DNA of 64,000 bases from Microbacterium sp. 18062 (GTDB lineage Bacteria > Actinomycetota > Actinomycetes > Actinomycetales > Microbacteriaceae), in assembly GCF_902706225.1 (NCBI RefSeq), contig NZ_CACSKB010000008.1, positions 1 to 64,000 on the forward strand, given 5' to 3'. Made by a program: the position numbers and the translations under genes. Positions 1-9,077 of the stretch are shown one piece after another. Under the pieces are notes generated by a model. The model saw only the letters and a program-made list of their open reading frames with translations. It was not told where the DNA came from and did no database searches. The stretch's first letter is position 1, and every line of letters begins with the position of its first letter.

Positions 1-1829
1 GACCCGCCGCCTGCGGAGCCGCCGGACGTGCTCGACGACGACATCGCACTGGCCGAGAGCGAGCCGATCCCGGCCGAGAAGGCGGCCGCGTTGAACGCCG
101 CCGAGCCCGCGTACCAGGCCGGCGACGCACCGTCGCCATACAGGTCGGCGAGGCGCTCGGCCCACTCCTTCTCCTGCCCGAACACGACGGCGTACGGCAG
201 CAGCGGCTCGTAGACCTTCAGCATCTGCGTGGGATCCGAGGTGTCGACAGCCACCCGCTCCGCCCCGCTCGGGGACTGCAGCATCCGGATGCGGTCGGCC
301 TCGGCCCAGGCGATGAACTCCTTGAGCCCCGCGAGGTGGTCGCGGAGCTCGGCGCCGCGCGCGCTCAGCGGACGGTGCGCGACGAGACCCACGAACAGCA
401 GGGCTGCGACGATCGCCGCGACCAGCAGGATCACCGGGATCAGCGGCACGACGAAACCGGTCAGCGCCGCGATCCCGAAGCCGACGGAGCCGGCGAGCCC
501 GATCCCCATGACGATCGCCGGGACGACGCGGGTGCCGGGGCGCACCTCGCGGAAGACGCCAATCTCGGTTAGGTGCTTGCCCGCCCAGGCGAGAATCTTC
601 TGCGCGACCGTCGACAGCCGGGTGTCCGACGAGCCGAACTCGAACGTCGCCCCCGGCTCCGCGCCGGCTCCGAACAGCCCCTCGAGCAGCTGCGCGCCGT
701 CGCCGTCGGCGCGCGAGGGGTCGACGAGCACGGCACGCAGCTTCGCCCCGGTCCATCGTCTGGGCTCGCCCTCTTCGATCCGGATGCTGCCGGCCACCGC
801 CTGCTCCAGCACCTCGGCGGGGATGGCCTTGGAGGTCTTGCCGAGCAGCACGGCGCCGGTCAGCGCGTCGATGCCCGGCGGCGGCTCGTACTCGGCGATC
901 ACGACGGAACGCCCCGGGGCGTCGCGCAGCGCTCGGCGCCGCACCGCGATCGCCGCGGCGAGCGCGAGGAGCACGGCGAGGAAAGCGGCCGCCTGCCACC
1001 ACCCCCACGGGGACGCGAGGTATCCGGTGTCGAAGAGCACGAAGGTGCCCGGCGCGAAGGCGAGGGAGACGGTCACCGTCTCGTGGGGACCGACATCGGT
1101 CGCCCGGGCCGTCGCGGTCGCGCCGTCCGGGGTCGCCGAGACGTCGATGCCGCAGGTCTGCTCCGCGCCCTGCTCCCCGACGTAGCAGGCGGCGGCGCCG
1201 GTGAGCGATGCGGCGAGCGTCTCGTCGACGTGCACCGTCGCGGTGATCTCGCCGAAGGCCTGCGGCCAGTCCACGCCGTTCACGTCCCAGTAGAACTCGT
1301 CGGCGTCGGTGTCGGCGAAGCGCCAGGTCACGTTCTCCAGATCGTATGTGAACACGTACACCTGGGTGCCGTGCACGAAGTCGTCGCCGCGCGAGGTCAT
1401 CGTGAAGACCTCGTCGTCCTGCTCGACCTCGATCGGGCGGGGCGCGCCGTCGCCGTCGGCGACCGAGACGACCTCGGGATGCAGCGGCTGACCGTTGTAC
1501 GAATCCGGGATGGAGCGCCGCATCCCGCGGTTCTGATCGGTGTCGGGGAACTCGGCCTCGAACGTCTCGACCACGCGCAGGCGGCTCGTGCCGTCCTCGG
1601 CGCGGGAGAGGGTGTAGTCGGCGTCGAGGCGGGAGAACGTGAAGTCGTCCAACGTGTCGTCGCCCTCCGCCGAGACCGCCCCTGCGGGCGGTGCGGACGA
1701 CGCCCGCGCCCGGTCGTCCGCCACCGCGGCATCCGGGGCGACGACCGCGGCACCCGCGGACAGACCTGCGGCCCCGGCGACGGCGAGCACGCAGGCGAGC
1801 AGGACGCACCGGGTCCGTCGCTCAGCCAT
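1..1829 (-). CDS. DUF2207 family membrane protein (3' end outside window)
   Basis: The reverse strand is open from an ATG at 1829 to the window edge, about 609 codons without a stop. The N-terminus is a signal peptide (basic start, hydrophobic stretch, Ala-rich cleavage region). A beta-rich extracellular domain of about 220 residues follows, then a transmembrane helix near GWWQAAAFLAVLLALAAA, a cytoplasmic region, a pair of further helices (MGIGLAGSVGFGIAALTGF onward) and a Ser/Gly-rich tail running off the edge. This order matches DUF2207 (predicted membrane protein) of actinobacteria, whose function is unknown. It is divergent from the MarR gene at 1868. The C-terminus is missing only because the window ends. 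Confidence 0.8.
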   Translation of the reverse strand, partial: MAERRTRCVLLACVLAVAGAAGLSAGAAVVAPDAAVADDRARASSAPPAGAVSAEGDDTLDDFTFSRLDADYTLSRAEDGTSRLRVVETFEAEFPDTDQNRGMRRSIPDSYNGQPLHPEVVSVADGDGAPRPIEVEQDDEVFTMTSRGDDFVHGTQVYVFTYDLENVTWRFADTDADEFYWDVNGVDWPQAFGEITATVHVDETLAASLTGAAACYVGEQGAEQTCGIDVSATPDGATATARATDVGPHETVTVSLAFAPGTFVLFDTGYLASPWGWWQAAAFLAVLLALAAAIAVRRRALRDAPGRSVVIAEYEPPPGIDALTGAVLLGKTSKAIPAEVLEQAVAGSIRIEEGEPRRWTGAKLRAVLVDPSRADGDGAQLLEGLFGAGAEPGATFEFGSSDTRLSTVAQKILAWAGKHLTEIGVFREVRPGTRVVPAIVMGIGLAGSVGFGIAALTGFVVPLIPVILLVAAIVAALLFVGLVAHRPLSARGAELRDHLAGLKEFIAWAEADRIRMLQSPSGAERVAVDTSDPTQMLKVYEPLLPYAVVFGQEKEWAERLADLYGDGASPAWYAGSAAFNAAAFSAGIGSLSASAMSSSSTSGGSAGGG

Positions 1830-1855
1830 GGCCCCAGCCTAGGCCGGGGTGCGCG

Positions 1856-1861
1856 TACGCT
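1856..1861 (+). promoter_or_regulatory. -10 element of a probable leaderless promoter
   Basis: TACGCT lies six bases before the ATG at 1868. With actinobacterial TANNNT spacing the transcript would start at or next to the A of the start codon. There is no Shine-Dalgarno sequence. Inference from spacing only. Confidence 0.4.
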
Positions 1862-1867
1862 ATCGAC

Positions 1868-2302
1868 ATGACGGACCGCCGCCTGGCCATCGACGCCTGG
1901 GAGAGCCTTTTCCGTGCCCAGTACGAGGTCTTCGGCCAGATCAGCGCCGACTTCGAGCGCACGGGACTGCTGCAGGCCGAGTATGACGTCCTGCTGACCG
2001 TGACCCGCTCCCCCCATCTGACGGCGCGTCTGCGCGACATCACGCGCAACATGCTCATCAGCCAGCCGAGCGTCTCCCGCCTGGTCGATCGGATGGTGGC
2101 GCGCGGGCTCGTGACGAAGTGCGCGGATCCCGACGACGGCCGCGGGTCGCTCGTGACGGCGACGGAGGAGGGCGCGCGCACGTTCCGCGCCATCGCCGCC
2201 GTCCACGGCCGGTCGATCGCCGAGCACATGGCCGCGCTCAGCGACGACGAGCTGCGCACGCTCCGCGATCTCACCACGAAGCTCCGCCCCCCGCGGGACT
2301 GA
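1868..2302 (+). CDS. MarR family transcriptional regulator
   Basis: A 144-residue protein of the usual MarR size. The winged helix-turn-helix is visible in the middle (LRDITRNMLISQPSVSRLVD as recognition region, followed by the wing with a DPDDGRGSLV turn, the MarR D-x-R-D/G-R equivalent), flanked by helices that form the dimer interface. The ATG at 1868 was chosen because it opens directly at the helical N-terminus and follows a -10 element at leaderless distance; the longer upstream reading frame is antisense to the divergent membrane protein. It is likely to act on its own promoter and on the divergent DUF2207 gene; ligand unknown. Confidence 0.85.
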   Translation: MTDRRLAIDAWESLFRAQYEVFGQISADFERTGLLQAEYDVLLTVTRSPHLTARLRDITRNMLISQPSVSRLVDRMVARGLVTKCADPDDGRGSLVTATEEGARTFRAIAAVHGRSIAEHMAALSDDELRTLRDLTTKLRPPRD

Positions 2303-2385
2303 TCGCTGCGGTGCCCAGCCCCCACCGATCCCGCGCAACAGGAACGGCGCGGGCATGTCGAAGCATCGGGTCGTCGTGCCGAAGG

Positions 2386-3093
2386 TCACCGCCGGGCCCG
2401 GCCTCTATCCGCGAGACTCGGGAGGAGGCTCAGCAGATCATCGCAGGTGTAACCGAACAGAGTCGGCCACACCGCATCCGCGTGTTGTGGAAGAAGGGGG
2501 AGATGACACGGTACACCGAGTGTTCGGCATCCGGCGGAGCGCGCCGCCCGCAGGCCGACAGGCGAATCTTCGATCGCGAGACACGCCTCTGGTGGAACGT
2601 CCAGTCGGCGCGCCGCCTCCAGATAGGCATCCGGTGCGGGCTTGCCATTCCGGACCTCGTCTCCAGCCACGATGACATCGAATCGACCGATGGGAAGGGC
2701 TGCGGTGACCGCGAGGGCATGCGTGCGATACGACATCGTCACCAGCGCGACAGGCACCGCTCGCTCGCACAACTCGGCGAGCATCTCCAAGGCACCGGGC
2801 CGCCAAGGCAGTCCTCCGATCTCCGTGAGCTCGGCTACGCGCGAAACCAGGCGCGCGACGATCATGTCGGCATCACGCCGCACCCCGCGCGCCCGCAGAT
2901 CGGCCGCGACATCGGGCAGGCTCAGCCCGACGTGCGAGTGAGCGCCGATCTCGGCGCGTGGCTGCTCCTCCCGAAGGATCTCTTCAGCCGCCTCGGTCCA
3001 GTAGTCCTCGGTGTCGACGAGGGTGCCATCCATATCCCAGAGCACCGCGGCTGCGGGGAGCGGAGTTGCTGGCACAGCGTGCGACGCCGTCAT
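2386..3093 (-). CDS. HAD superfamily hydrolase (beta-phosphoglucomutase-like)
   Basis: A 235-residue HAD protein. Motif I is LWDMDGTLVDTE (nucleophile and acid/base Asp), motif II is the Thr in VALVTMSY, motif III the Lys in RNGKPAPD, and motif IV the IEDSPVGLRAA loop that binds magnesium. The helical cap between motifs I and II is of the subfamily I (phosphoglycolate phosphatase/beta-PGM) type. It is the last gene of the minus-strand operon and its ATG overlaps the stop of the permease gene by four bases. In this operon it may dephosphorylate an intermediate made by the kinase at 12885; the substrate cannot be read from sequence. Confidence 0.85.
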   Translation of the reverse strand: MTASHAVPATPLPAAAVLWDMDGTLVDTEDYWTEAAEEILREEQPRAEIGAHSHVGLSLPDVAADLRARGVRRDADMIVARLVSRVAELTEIGGLPWRPGALEMLAELCERAVPVALVTMSYRTHALAVTAALPIGRFDVIVAGDEVRNGKPAPDAYLEAARRLDVPPEACLAIEDSPVGLRAARSAGCRTLGVPCHLPLLPQHADAVWPTLFGYTCDDLLSLLPSLADRGRARR

Positions 3094-4097
3094 CCCCGTG
3101 CAACGGCGGCACGTCGCCGCCGGGTGCGCAGCAGCGCGAGCGCGTTCGGCAGCGTCACGGCCGCGACGAGCACGATCGCTTGCACGAGCAGCTGCACAGA
3201 GCTAGGCGCGCCGAGGGCCAGCACGAACTGCGTGAGCATCGTCATGAAGACGGCGCCTCCAAGCGTGGCCAGGATGCTTCCCCGTCCACCGGTGAGGGGC
3301 GTGCCGCCGATGACCACCGCCGCGATGGACGCCATCAGATAGTCACCGCCCATCGTCATGCGCGCGTCTCCGATGTAACTGGCAAGCAGCATACCGGCCA
3401 GCGAGTAGCAGACGCCGGCACCGACGTACGCGGACAGCGTGTACGTACGCACCGGGATGCCCGCAGCGCTGGCCGTCGTCGAGTTCGAGCCTGCGGCGAC
3501 GAATCGCCGTCCGACGACAGTGCGGTTGAGGGTCACCATCAGCAGCGCCCCGAAGATCACGGCAAGCAGGAAGATCGTCGAGATACCGAAGATGTTGCCG
3601 CGGGCGAAGGACTGCAGATCGGGGGCGACAGCAACGGGGAATCCACCACCGAGCAGCAGTGCGATGCCGAGATAGAGTCCGTTCGCCGCGAGTGTCGCCA
3701 CCAGCGGCGTCAGATTGAGGAAGACGACCACCAGTCCGTTCACTAGTCCGATAGCCAAGCCGATCACCAGTGTCGTCGCGATCGCGAGGGATGTGTCCCA
3801 TCCCGCGCTGGTCAGGAATGCCACCACCATCGCGTTCATGATGATCGCGCCGACGACCGAGAAGTCGATGCCGCGCTGCATGACCACGATCGCCTGCCCG
3901 AAAGCCGCCAGGGCCAGGATGCCTACATACGGCAGCATCGACGTCAGCGAGGTGAGCGATGCGGCGTTGGGGGTCGCGAACAGCGTCAGCAGATAGATGA
4001 GGACCACCCCGCCCCATACCCACATGTAGGGCGACACGCCCCTGCGCCTGCGGTCCACCGATGTGCCGAGGGAGCTCTCGTTCTTCACAGTTGTCAT
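3090..4097 (-). CDS. ABC sugar-type transporter permease (RbsC/BPD_transp_2 family)
   Basis: A 335-residue inner-membrane permease with about eight to ten hydrophobic helices, starting with YMWVWGGVVLIYLLTLFA after a short basic N-terminus. The family signature near the middle (QRGIDFSVGA-like: MQRGIDFSVVGAIIMNAMVV) and the conserved cytoplasmic loop IGGTPLTGGRGSI that contacts the ATPase are present. The start at 4097 is five bases after the stop of the fused ATPase-permease, so the two are translationally coupled; an upstream in-frame ATG would lie inside that gene. It probably pairs with the permease half of the 846-residue fusion to make a heterodimeric channel. Confidence 0.88.
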   Translation of the reverse strand: MTTVKNESSLGTSVDRRRRGVSPYMWVWGGVVLIYLLTLFATPNAASLTSLTSMLPYVGILALAAFGQAIVVMQRGIDFSVVGAIIMNAMVVAFLTSAGWDTSLAIATTLVIGLAIGLVNGLVVVFLNLTPLVATLAANGLYLGIALLLGGGFPVAVAPDLQSFARGNIFGISTIFLLAVIFGALLMVTLNRTVVGRRFVAAGSNSTTASAAGIPVRTYTLSAYVGAGVCYSLAGMLLASYIGDARMTMGGDYLMASIAAVVIGGTPLTGGRGSILATLGGAVFMTMLTQFVLALGAPSSVQLLVQAIVLVAAVTLPNALALLRTRRRRAAVARG

Positions 4098-4102
4098 GAC
4101 GG

Positions 4103-6643
4103 CTAGCTCCTGGTCCGGCGCCGAGCAATGGAATAGACGAACACCGCTCCGATCGTGACGAGCGCGAGCAGGATGTTCTGCCACGCGTCGCTCAGGGAGA
4201 GGAACGTCGTGGCCGAGCGCACCTGTGTGAGAAGGACCGCGGCGACCGCGACCCCGATGAAGCTGCCACGACCGCCGAACAGGCTCATTCCGCCCACCAC
4301 CGCCGCGGCGACACTCTGCAATGTGTACAGGTCTCCCGCGGTCGGATCTCCGCTGCCGACACGCCCGATGAGAAGGATGCCGGCGACGCCGGCCAACAGC
4401 GAACAGCCGACGTACGCGATGAACGCAGTACGCGACACCCCGACTCCCAGCTTTGCGGCCGTGTCCGCGTCATCTCCCGCCGCGAGAAGCTTCGTACCGC
4501 TCGTCGTACGGGTGCGCCAGAACTCCAGCCCGGCGATGACGACGATCGCGGCGAGCAGTGCAAGCGGGACGAAGCCGAACCGCTGCGAGAGGAAGCTCAC
4601 GACAGAACTCGCGATCAGTCCGGACGGGGTCGGGCGGAGGGTGAGCGCGATCGATTCGAGCAGCATCCACGTGGCGAAAGTGGCCAGCACAGGATGCACC
4701 TTCAGCCGATCGATGAGCGCCCAGTTGACCACACCGACCGCAGCGCTGACGAGGAGGATCAGCACCCAGCCGAGCGCGTGGAAGGTCACGGGCACGCCGT
4801 CAACAATGTAAAAGGAACCGATCACCACGGCGATCGACATCACCGGCCCCACCGACAGGTCGATGCCGCCGCGCAGCATCACGACCGATTGGCCGGCGGC
4901 CACCACCATCAGGACGGCGGCGAGGCTCAGAACCGTGCCGATGTTCCGTTCGGAAAGATAGTTCGCGTTCTGGAACTGCGTGAAGATCGACAGCCCCACG
5001 ACGAGGACTGTGAGCACCGGAACCGGCGCAAGGTCGTGGTCAGCCAGTCGCGCCCACCGTCGCGGCTTGCGACGCACATGCTCGCGCTGCGATTCCGCGC
5101 GCAACACCTCGTCGGTGACGTTCTGCTCAGACAGCCGGTGACCCTCGACGGCGGCGACTATGCGACCACGCGACACGACGAGCACACGATCGCAGAGTCC
5201 GGCGAGCTCGGTGTTGTCCGATGAAAGGACGAGCACACTGCTACCCCCGTCGGCGATCTCGCGCAGATGCGCGTAGATCTCCGCTTTCGCGCCGACGTCG
5301 ACGCCCTGCGTGGGCTGATCAGCCACCACAACGTCCGGGTGGGTCAGCAGAGCTCCGCCCATCACGACCTTCTGCTGGTTTCCCCCGGACAACGAGGAGA
5401 TCGGCGAATCGACCGATGCGGTCTTGACCGAGAACCGGGCGATCGTCTCTTCCGCAGCGACTCGCTCGCGGGAGGACGAGACAAAGCCGAACCGTGCGAG
5501 CCGGGAGATCGCGCGGATCGTCATGTTCGTGCGCACCGAGAGTTCGGAGAAGACACCCTCCTTGTGCCGGTCTGCGGGGATGTAGACGATCCCGCCGCGA
5601 ACTGCGGTGCGTGGGCTGTGTGTACTGACGACGCGGGAGTCGATCGAGACCGTGCCGGTGGACGGCTGCAGTCCGGCGAGCGCTCGCGCGATATCAGCCT
5701 GACCGTTGTCGTCGATGCCTGCCAGCCCCACGATCTCGCCCACGCGGATCTCGAAGGAGACGTCGGAGAAGTGCTCGCCATTGAGATCGGTGACCCGCAG
5801 ATGGGTCGGCCGGGCTGCGAAGGCAACCGGATCGAGCTTGTCCGGGAAAGTGGCGTCGAATGATCGTCCGACGATCAGCCCCACGATCTCGGCTTCGCTC
5901 AGTTCAGCGGTGATGCGCGTGCCACGATTGACACCGTCGCGCAGGACCGTGACCCTATCCGAGATCTCCTGGATCTCACGGATGCGATGCGAGATGTACA
6001 CCACCGCAGTGCCGTCGGCGGCGAGCTTCCGCACGGCGGCGAACAGACGGCCGACCCCCTCCGCGCCGAGATGTTCGGATGGCTCATCCAGCACCAGGAC
6101 TCCCGGGCGGCGGGACAACGCACGGCTGATCTCGATGACGAACTTCTGTTCGGGGTTCAGCGTAGCCACGCGGACGCTGGGATCGATGTCAGGCCGGTCA
6201 TCCCATGCGGCGAGGCAATCGCGCGCCCACCGCAACGGGTTGGATATCCGGGAACGCTCCTTCTCATCGAGACCGAACAGCAGATTGTCGGCAACGGTGA
6301 GTTCGGGGAGGAGTGCAGGATGCTGGCGCACAATGGCCAGTCCCAGAGACCGGGACAGTGACGGGTCGCCCTCGACGAGATCACCGTCGATCGCCACCGT
6401 CCCGGTATCGGGATGAAGAGCACCGGATGCCACGGCCATCAGCGTCGACTTTCCCGCACCGTTCTCACCGATCAGGCCATGGATCTCCCCCGCCGCGACC
6501 TCGAAGGTCACGTGGGACAGGGCTTGAACCGGGCCGAACGACTTGCTGACGTCCTGCAGCCGCAGTCGACTGCGAGGAACCGATCCATCGGGCGTGGGCC
6601 ATGCTCCCGCCTCGACCGTCTGCGTGATGTCCGAAGCGGTCAC
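4103..6643 (-). CDS. Fused ABC sugar-type ATPase-permease (RbsA-RbsC fusion)
   Basis: At 846 residues this is a fusion of two proteins that are normally separate. Residues about 25-510 are a double ABC ATPase of the RbsA/XylG kind: Walker A GENGAGKST at 59-67, Walker B VLVLDEPSEH near 182-191, a degenerate first signature (LNPEQKF), a degenerate second Walker A (GIDDNGQAD, usual in this family) and an intact second signature LSGGNQQKV at 419-426. Residues about 540-846 are a complete permease with the LRGGIDLSVGP motif and a VVGGMSLFGGRGSF loop. The binding protein lies just upstream at 6673 and the second permease just downstream. The linker near 515-540 is Arg-rich and shows no frameshift, so the fusion looks genuine. 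Confidence 0.9.
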   Translation of the reverse strand: MTASDITQTVEAGAWPTPDGSVPRSRLRLQDVSKSFGPVQALSHVTFEVAAGEIHGLIGENGAGKSTLMAVASGALHPDTGTVAIDGDLVEGDPSLSRSLGLAIVRQHPALLPELTVADNLLFGLDEKERSRISNPLRWARDCLAAWDDRPDIDPSVRVATLNPEQKFVIEISRALSRRPGVLVLDEPSEHLGAEGVGRLFAAVRKLAADGTAVVYISHRIREIQEISDRVTVLRDGVNRGTRITAELSEAEIVGLIVGRSFDATFPDKLDPVAFAARPTHLRVTDLNGEHFSDVSFEIRVGEIVGLAGIDDNGQADIARALAGLQPSTGTVSIDSRVVSTHSPRTAVRGGIVYIPADRHKEGVFSELSVRTNMTIRAISRLARFGFVSSSRERVAAEETIARFSVKTASVDSPISSLSGGNQQKVVMGGALLTHPDVVVADQPTQGVDVGAKAEIYAHLREIADGGSSVLVLSSDNTELAGLCDRVLVVSRGRIVAAVEGHRLSEQNVTDEVLRAESQREHVRRKPRRWARLADHDLAPVPVLTVLVVGLSIFTQFQNANYLSERNIGTVLSLAAVLMVVAAGQSVVMLRGGIDLSVGPVMSIAVVIGSFYIVDGVPVTFHALGWVLILLVSAAVGVVNWALIDRLKVHPVLATFATWMLLESIALTLRPTPSGLIASSVVSFLSQRFGFVPLALLAAIVVIAGLEFWRTRTTSGTKLLAAGDDADTAAKLGVGVSRTAFIAYVGCSLLAGVAGILLIGRVGSGDPTAGDLYTLQSVAAAVVGGMSLFGGRGSFIGVAVAAVLLTQVRSATTFLSLSDAWQNILLALVTIGAVFVYSIARRRTRS

Positions 6644-6672
6644 GTGCTCTTCCTCTCTCCAGGCGATGACTG

Positions 6673-7788
6673 TCAGCCGATGGCTGCAGCCATCTCCTCT
6701 GCGGTCAGACCGCTGAACATGTCCGCATCCGCGGGCAACGAGTCATCGCATGCCGGCGGCTCCATGCCGGCCTCGGTGTCGATGACCTTGGGGAACACGA
6801 CGGTCAGAGGCTCGGAGTAGTTGATGTCGTTGTAGTCAGCCATGGCCCGGCGCAGCGCGACGCGCACGGTCTGGGTCGCCTGCTCCCAGGCCGCGAACGC
6901 GAACTCCTGGTCCGAAGCCTGCACCGTGCAGTAAACCGAGTTCTGCCCCGACGAGATGGCCATCGCGGGCATCGGCTCCCCGGCGGATTCGAAAGCTTTC
7001 AATGCCGCCTCGGCAACGACTCCGTAGTCCGACGCCATTCCATCGATCTGGCCGTACTGACTGATCATCCCAGCGACGGCGCGCTCCGCGAGTTCCGGGT
7101 TGTAGTCCGTCGCGACGAACGTCTCACCGAGAAGGGTGATGTCGGGATATGCCTCGAGACCGGCCTGCAGTCCGTCGAACATCTCGGTGCAGGACGTGCA
7201 CGAGGCAAGACCGCCGAGGAGAATGAGGTTCCCCTCTTTCATGTTCTCGCCGTACCAGTCGGCCATCTGCTCACCGATCGCGTGTGTGTCGACGTACACG
7301 TTCTCGGTGAAGTCCGTGCCCGCACTGCCCTCGAGGAGGTTGTAGTACGGAACGATCGTGACGCCGGCGGCCAGCGCTTCACGGAACGAAGGCAGCTGAG
7401 CTACGCCGAAGTCGGGCAGAGTGACAATGACATCGACGCCCTGAGCGACGAAACCGCTGATGTCGGCGGCCGCCTTCTGCGGGTCGCCGCCCGCATCCGC
7501 GTAGTACACGTCGGTGATGTTGTCGCACTTGGCTGCCTCGGCCTCGAACTCGGCGAGGACGATCTTGCGCCAGGTGTGTCCAGCGGATCCGTCGGTCAGC
7601 GCCACCTGGATCTCCTCGTCGCCGCACAGTTCTGTGATGTCGAACGTGTCGACGACGGCACCGGAGCCACCGCTGGTGCCGGTGCTTCCTTCCGTGGAGG
7701 ACGTGGTGTCGGGCGTGGGGGCACATGCTGTGAGCAGGAGCACGGATGCGACAGCGGTTGCTGTCGCTGCTCGGGTAAGGGTTCGCAC
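6673..7788 (-). CDS. Sugar-type ABC substrate-binding lipoprotein
   Basis: A 371-residue periplasmic-binding-protein-1-like lipoprotein (Peripla_BP_4 class). The signal peptide ends in the lipobox LLLTAC with Cys22 as the lipid anchor, followed by a Thr/Ser/Gly-rich linker. The body has the expected alternating repeats, for example VIVTLPDFG and MASDYGVVAEAALKAFESAG. It carries several extra cysteines (LASCTSCTEM, VYCTV), which is uncommon for this family and may form a disulfide. It starts at a GTG with an AAAGG ribosome-binding site about ten bases upstream. First component of the importer encoded with the genes at 4103 and 3090. The ligand need not be a sugar; operon context suggests an amino alcohol or amide. 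Confidence 0.88.
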   Translation of the reverse strand: MRTLTRAATATAVASVLLLTACAPTPDTTSSTEGSTGTSGGSGAVVDTFDITELCGDEEIQVALTDGSAGHTWRKIVLAEFEAEAAKCDNITDVYYADAGGDPQKAAADISGFVAQGVDVIVTLPDFGVAQLPSFREALAAGVTIVPYYNLLEGSAGTDFTENVYVDTHAIGEQMADWYGENMKEGNLILLGGLASCTSCTEMFDGLQAGLEAYPDITLLGETFVATDYNPELAERAVAGMISQYGQIDGMASDYGVVAEAALKAFESAGEPMPAMAISSGQNSVYCTVQASDQEFAFAAWEQATQTVRVALRRAMADYNDINYSEPLTVVFPKVIDTEAGMEPPACDDSLPADADMFSGLTAEEMAAAIG

Positions 7789-7844
7789 GTTGTGGACTGC
7801 CTTTCGCTTGTCTCGGGTGGCGCGGAGTGGTGCGTGGTCGGGGA

Positions 7845-9077
7845 TCAGGACTGAACGGCCGCGATTCGGTATCGGTCGCCATAGGATTGTCGGATGTCCT
7901 CGAGGAGCGCCGCGTCGACTGACCGCGGTGCGCTACCGAAACGTGAGGGACGGTAGTCGGACAGGTCGACTTCCGCGGGTGCGCCGACGAGCTCGCGAGC
8001 TACGGCACGACCGATCCCGCCCGCCGCCGCGACGCCATAGCCTTGTCCACCTGCGACGACGGTGAGTGCAGGCACCTGGGTCGGACCGATGATGAATCGC
8101 CCGTCAGACGTGGCGGATTCGAACGCAGTGACGGCGTGGCTGAGTCCGGCCTCGGCGAGCGCAGGAATCAGCCTCTCGGCGTCGGGGACCACCCCGCCGA
8201 GGTCGGTGATCGCATTCGTGTGTGCACGCCGACCATTCGGCACGTCTTCGGCGAGTGCGAAGACAGGCGCCCGCCGGGTTGCGCCGACCGCAATGCGCGA
8301 GTCCGCGGCACGCGCGTAGTATTGCTGATCTGGCACGCGCACAGTGGGCAACGGCCGCAGCCGGTCGTCGGGCACGGAGTTGCTGACGACGTAGTTCGCC
8401 TGGCGCGCGTACAACGGCAAGCCGATCCCCGCAGTGGCGATGAGTTGCGGCGTGAACATCCCGGCAGCGACGATGTAGTGGTCGGCGACGATACGGCCAG
8501 CCGAGCTCTCCAGTCCAGAAATCGACGCCGCCTTCATATCGAACCGATACGCTTCCACGTCGGCCAGGACCTGAATGCCGGCGGCCGTCGCGCCGGAGGC
8601 GAGCATCCGCGCGAGCTTCTCGGGCACGATCGACCCGTCGGTGGGCAGCCAGAGTGCGCTGTCGACCCCATCCAGGTTCAGGGTCGGCGCGATCTCGGCG
8701 AGCTCCAGGCCACGCAGGATACTGGTGGGCACGCCGAGCGAGGTGCACTGTTCGGCGAGCAGCGAGAACTCAGCGCTCCGCTCGGACGTGTACGAGATCC
8801 GGAGGCTCCCTTCACCTCCCCAGCCGGTGCTGCCGGAGTATGCCGACTCGAGTTCGGCGTAGAGGCCGGCTGAGTACTTGATCAGTTCGACATCGCTGCG
8901 ACGGTGGCGGACCTGGCCGACAAACCCCGCTGCGGCCCAGCTACTACCGTCGGCGATGTCCCAGCGCTCAACGATCACGACGTCGTCCACGCCGAGGTCG
9001 GCGAGGTGATAGGCGATCGAGGTTCCCCAGAGGCCGCCGCCGACGATTGCGAAGCGGCATCGGATGACATCGTTCAT
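7845..9077 (-). CDS. FAD-dependent oxidoreductase, DAO family
   Basis: A 410-residue flavoenzyme of the D-amino-acid oxidase/sarcosine dehydrogenase superfamily. The FAD dinucleotide motif is at the N-terminus (FAIVGGGLWGTSIAYHL), followed by VERWDIADGSSWAAAGFVG, the DAO-type region that follows the ADP-binding strand. The C-terminal flavin loop is VVAGGQGYGVAAAGGIGR. Enzymes of this family oxidise secondary or primary amines, glycine derivatives or D-amino acids. Its ATG overlaps the hydantoinase B stop by four bases, so it belongs to the same operon. With the two hydantoinase subunits it could oxidise an N-substituted amino acid released from an amide or hydantoin; that link is inference. 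Confidence 0.85.
   Translation of the reverse strand: MNDVIRCRFAIVGGGLWGTSIAYHLADLGVDDVVIVERWDIADGSSWAAAGFVGQVRHRRSDVELIKYSAGLYAELESAYSGSTGWGGEGSLRISYTSERSAEFSLLAEQCTSLGVPTSILRGLELAEIAPTLNLDGVDSALWLPTDGSIVPEKLARMLASGATAAGIQVLADVEAYRFDMKAASISGLESSAGRIVADHYIVAAGMFTPQLIATAGIGLPLYARQANYVVSNSVPDDRLRPLPTVRVPDQQYYARAADSRIAVGATRRAPVFALAEDVPNGRRAHTNAITDLGGVVPDAERLIPALAEAGLSHAVTAFESATSDGRFIIGPTQVPALTVVAGGQGYGVAAAGGIGRAVARELVGAPAEVDLSDYRPSRFGSAPRSVDAALLEDIRQSYGDRYRIAAVQS

Noticed and set aside
6673-7788. Ribose/xylose import function for the left ABC system
   Set aside because: Family type alone does not give the ligand; the operon has no sugar kinase or isomerase of the usual kinds.
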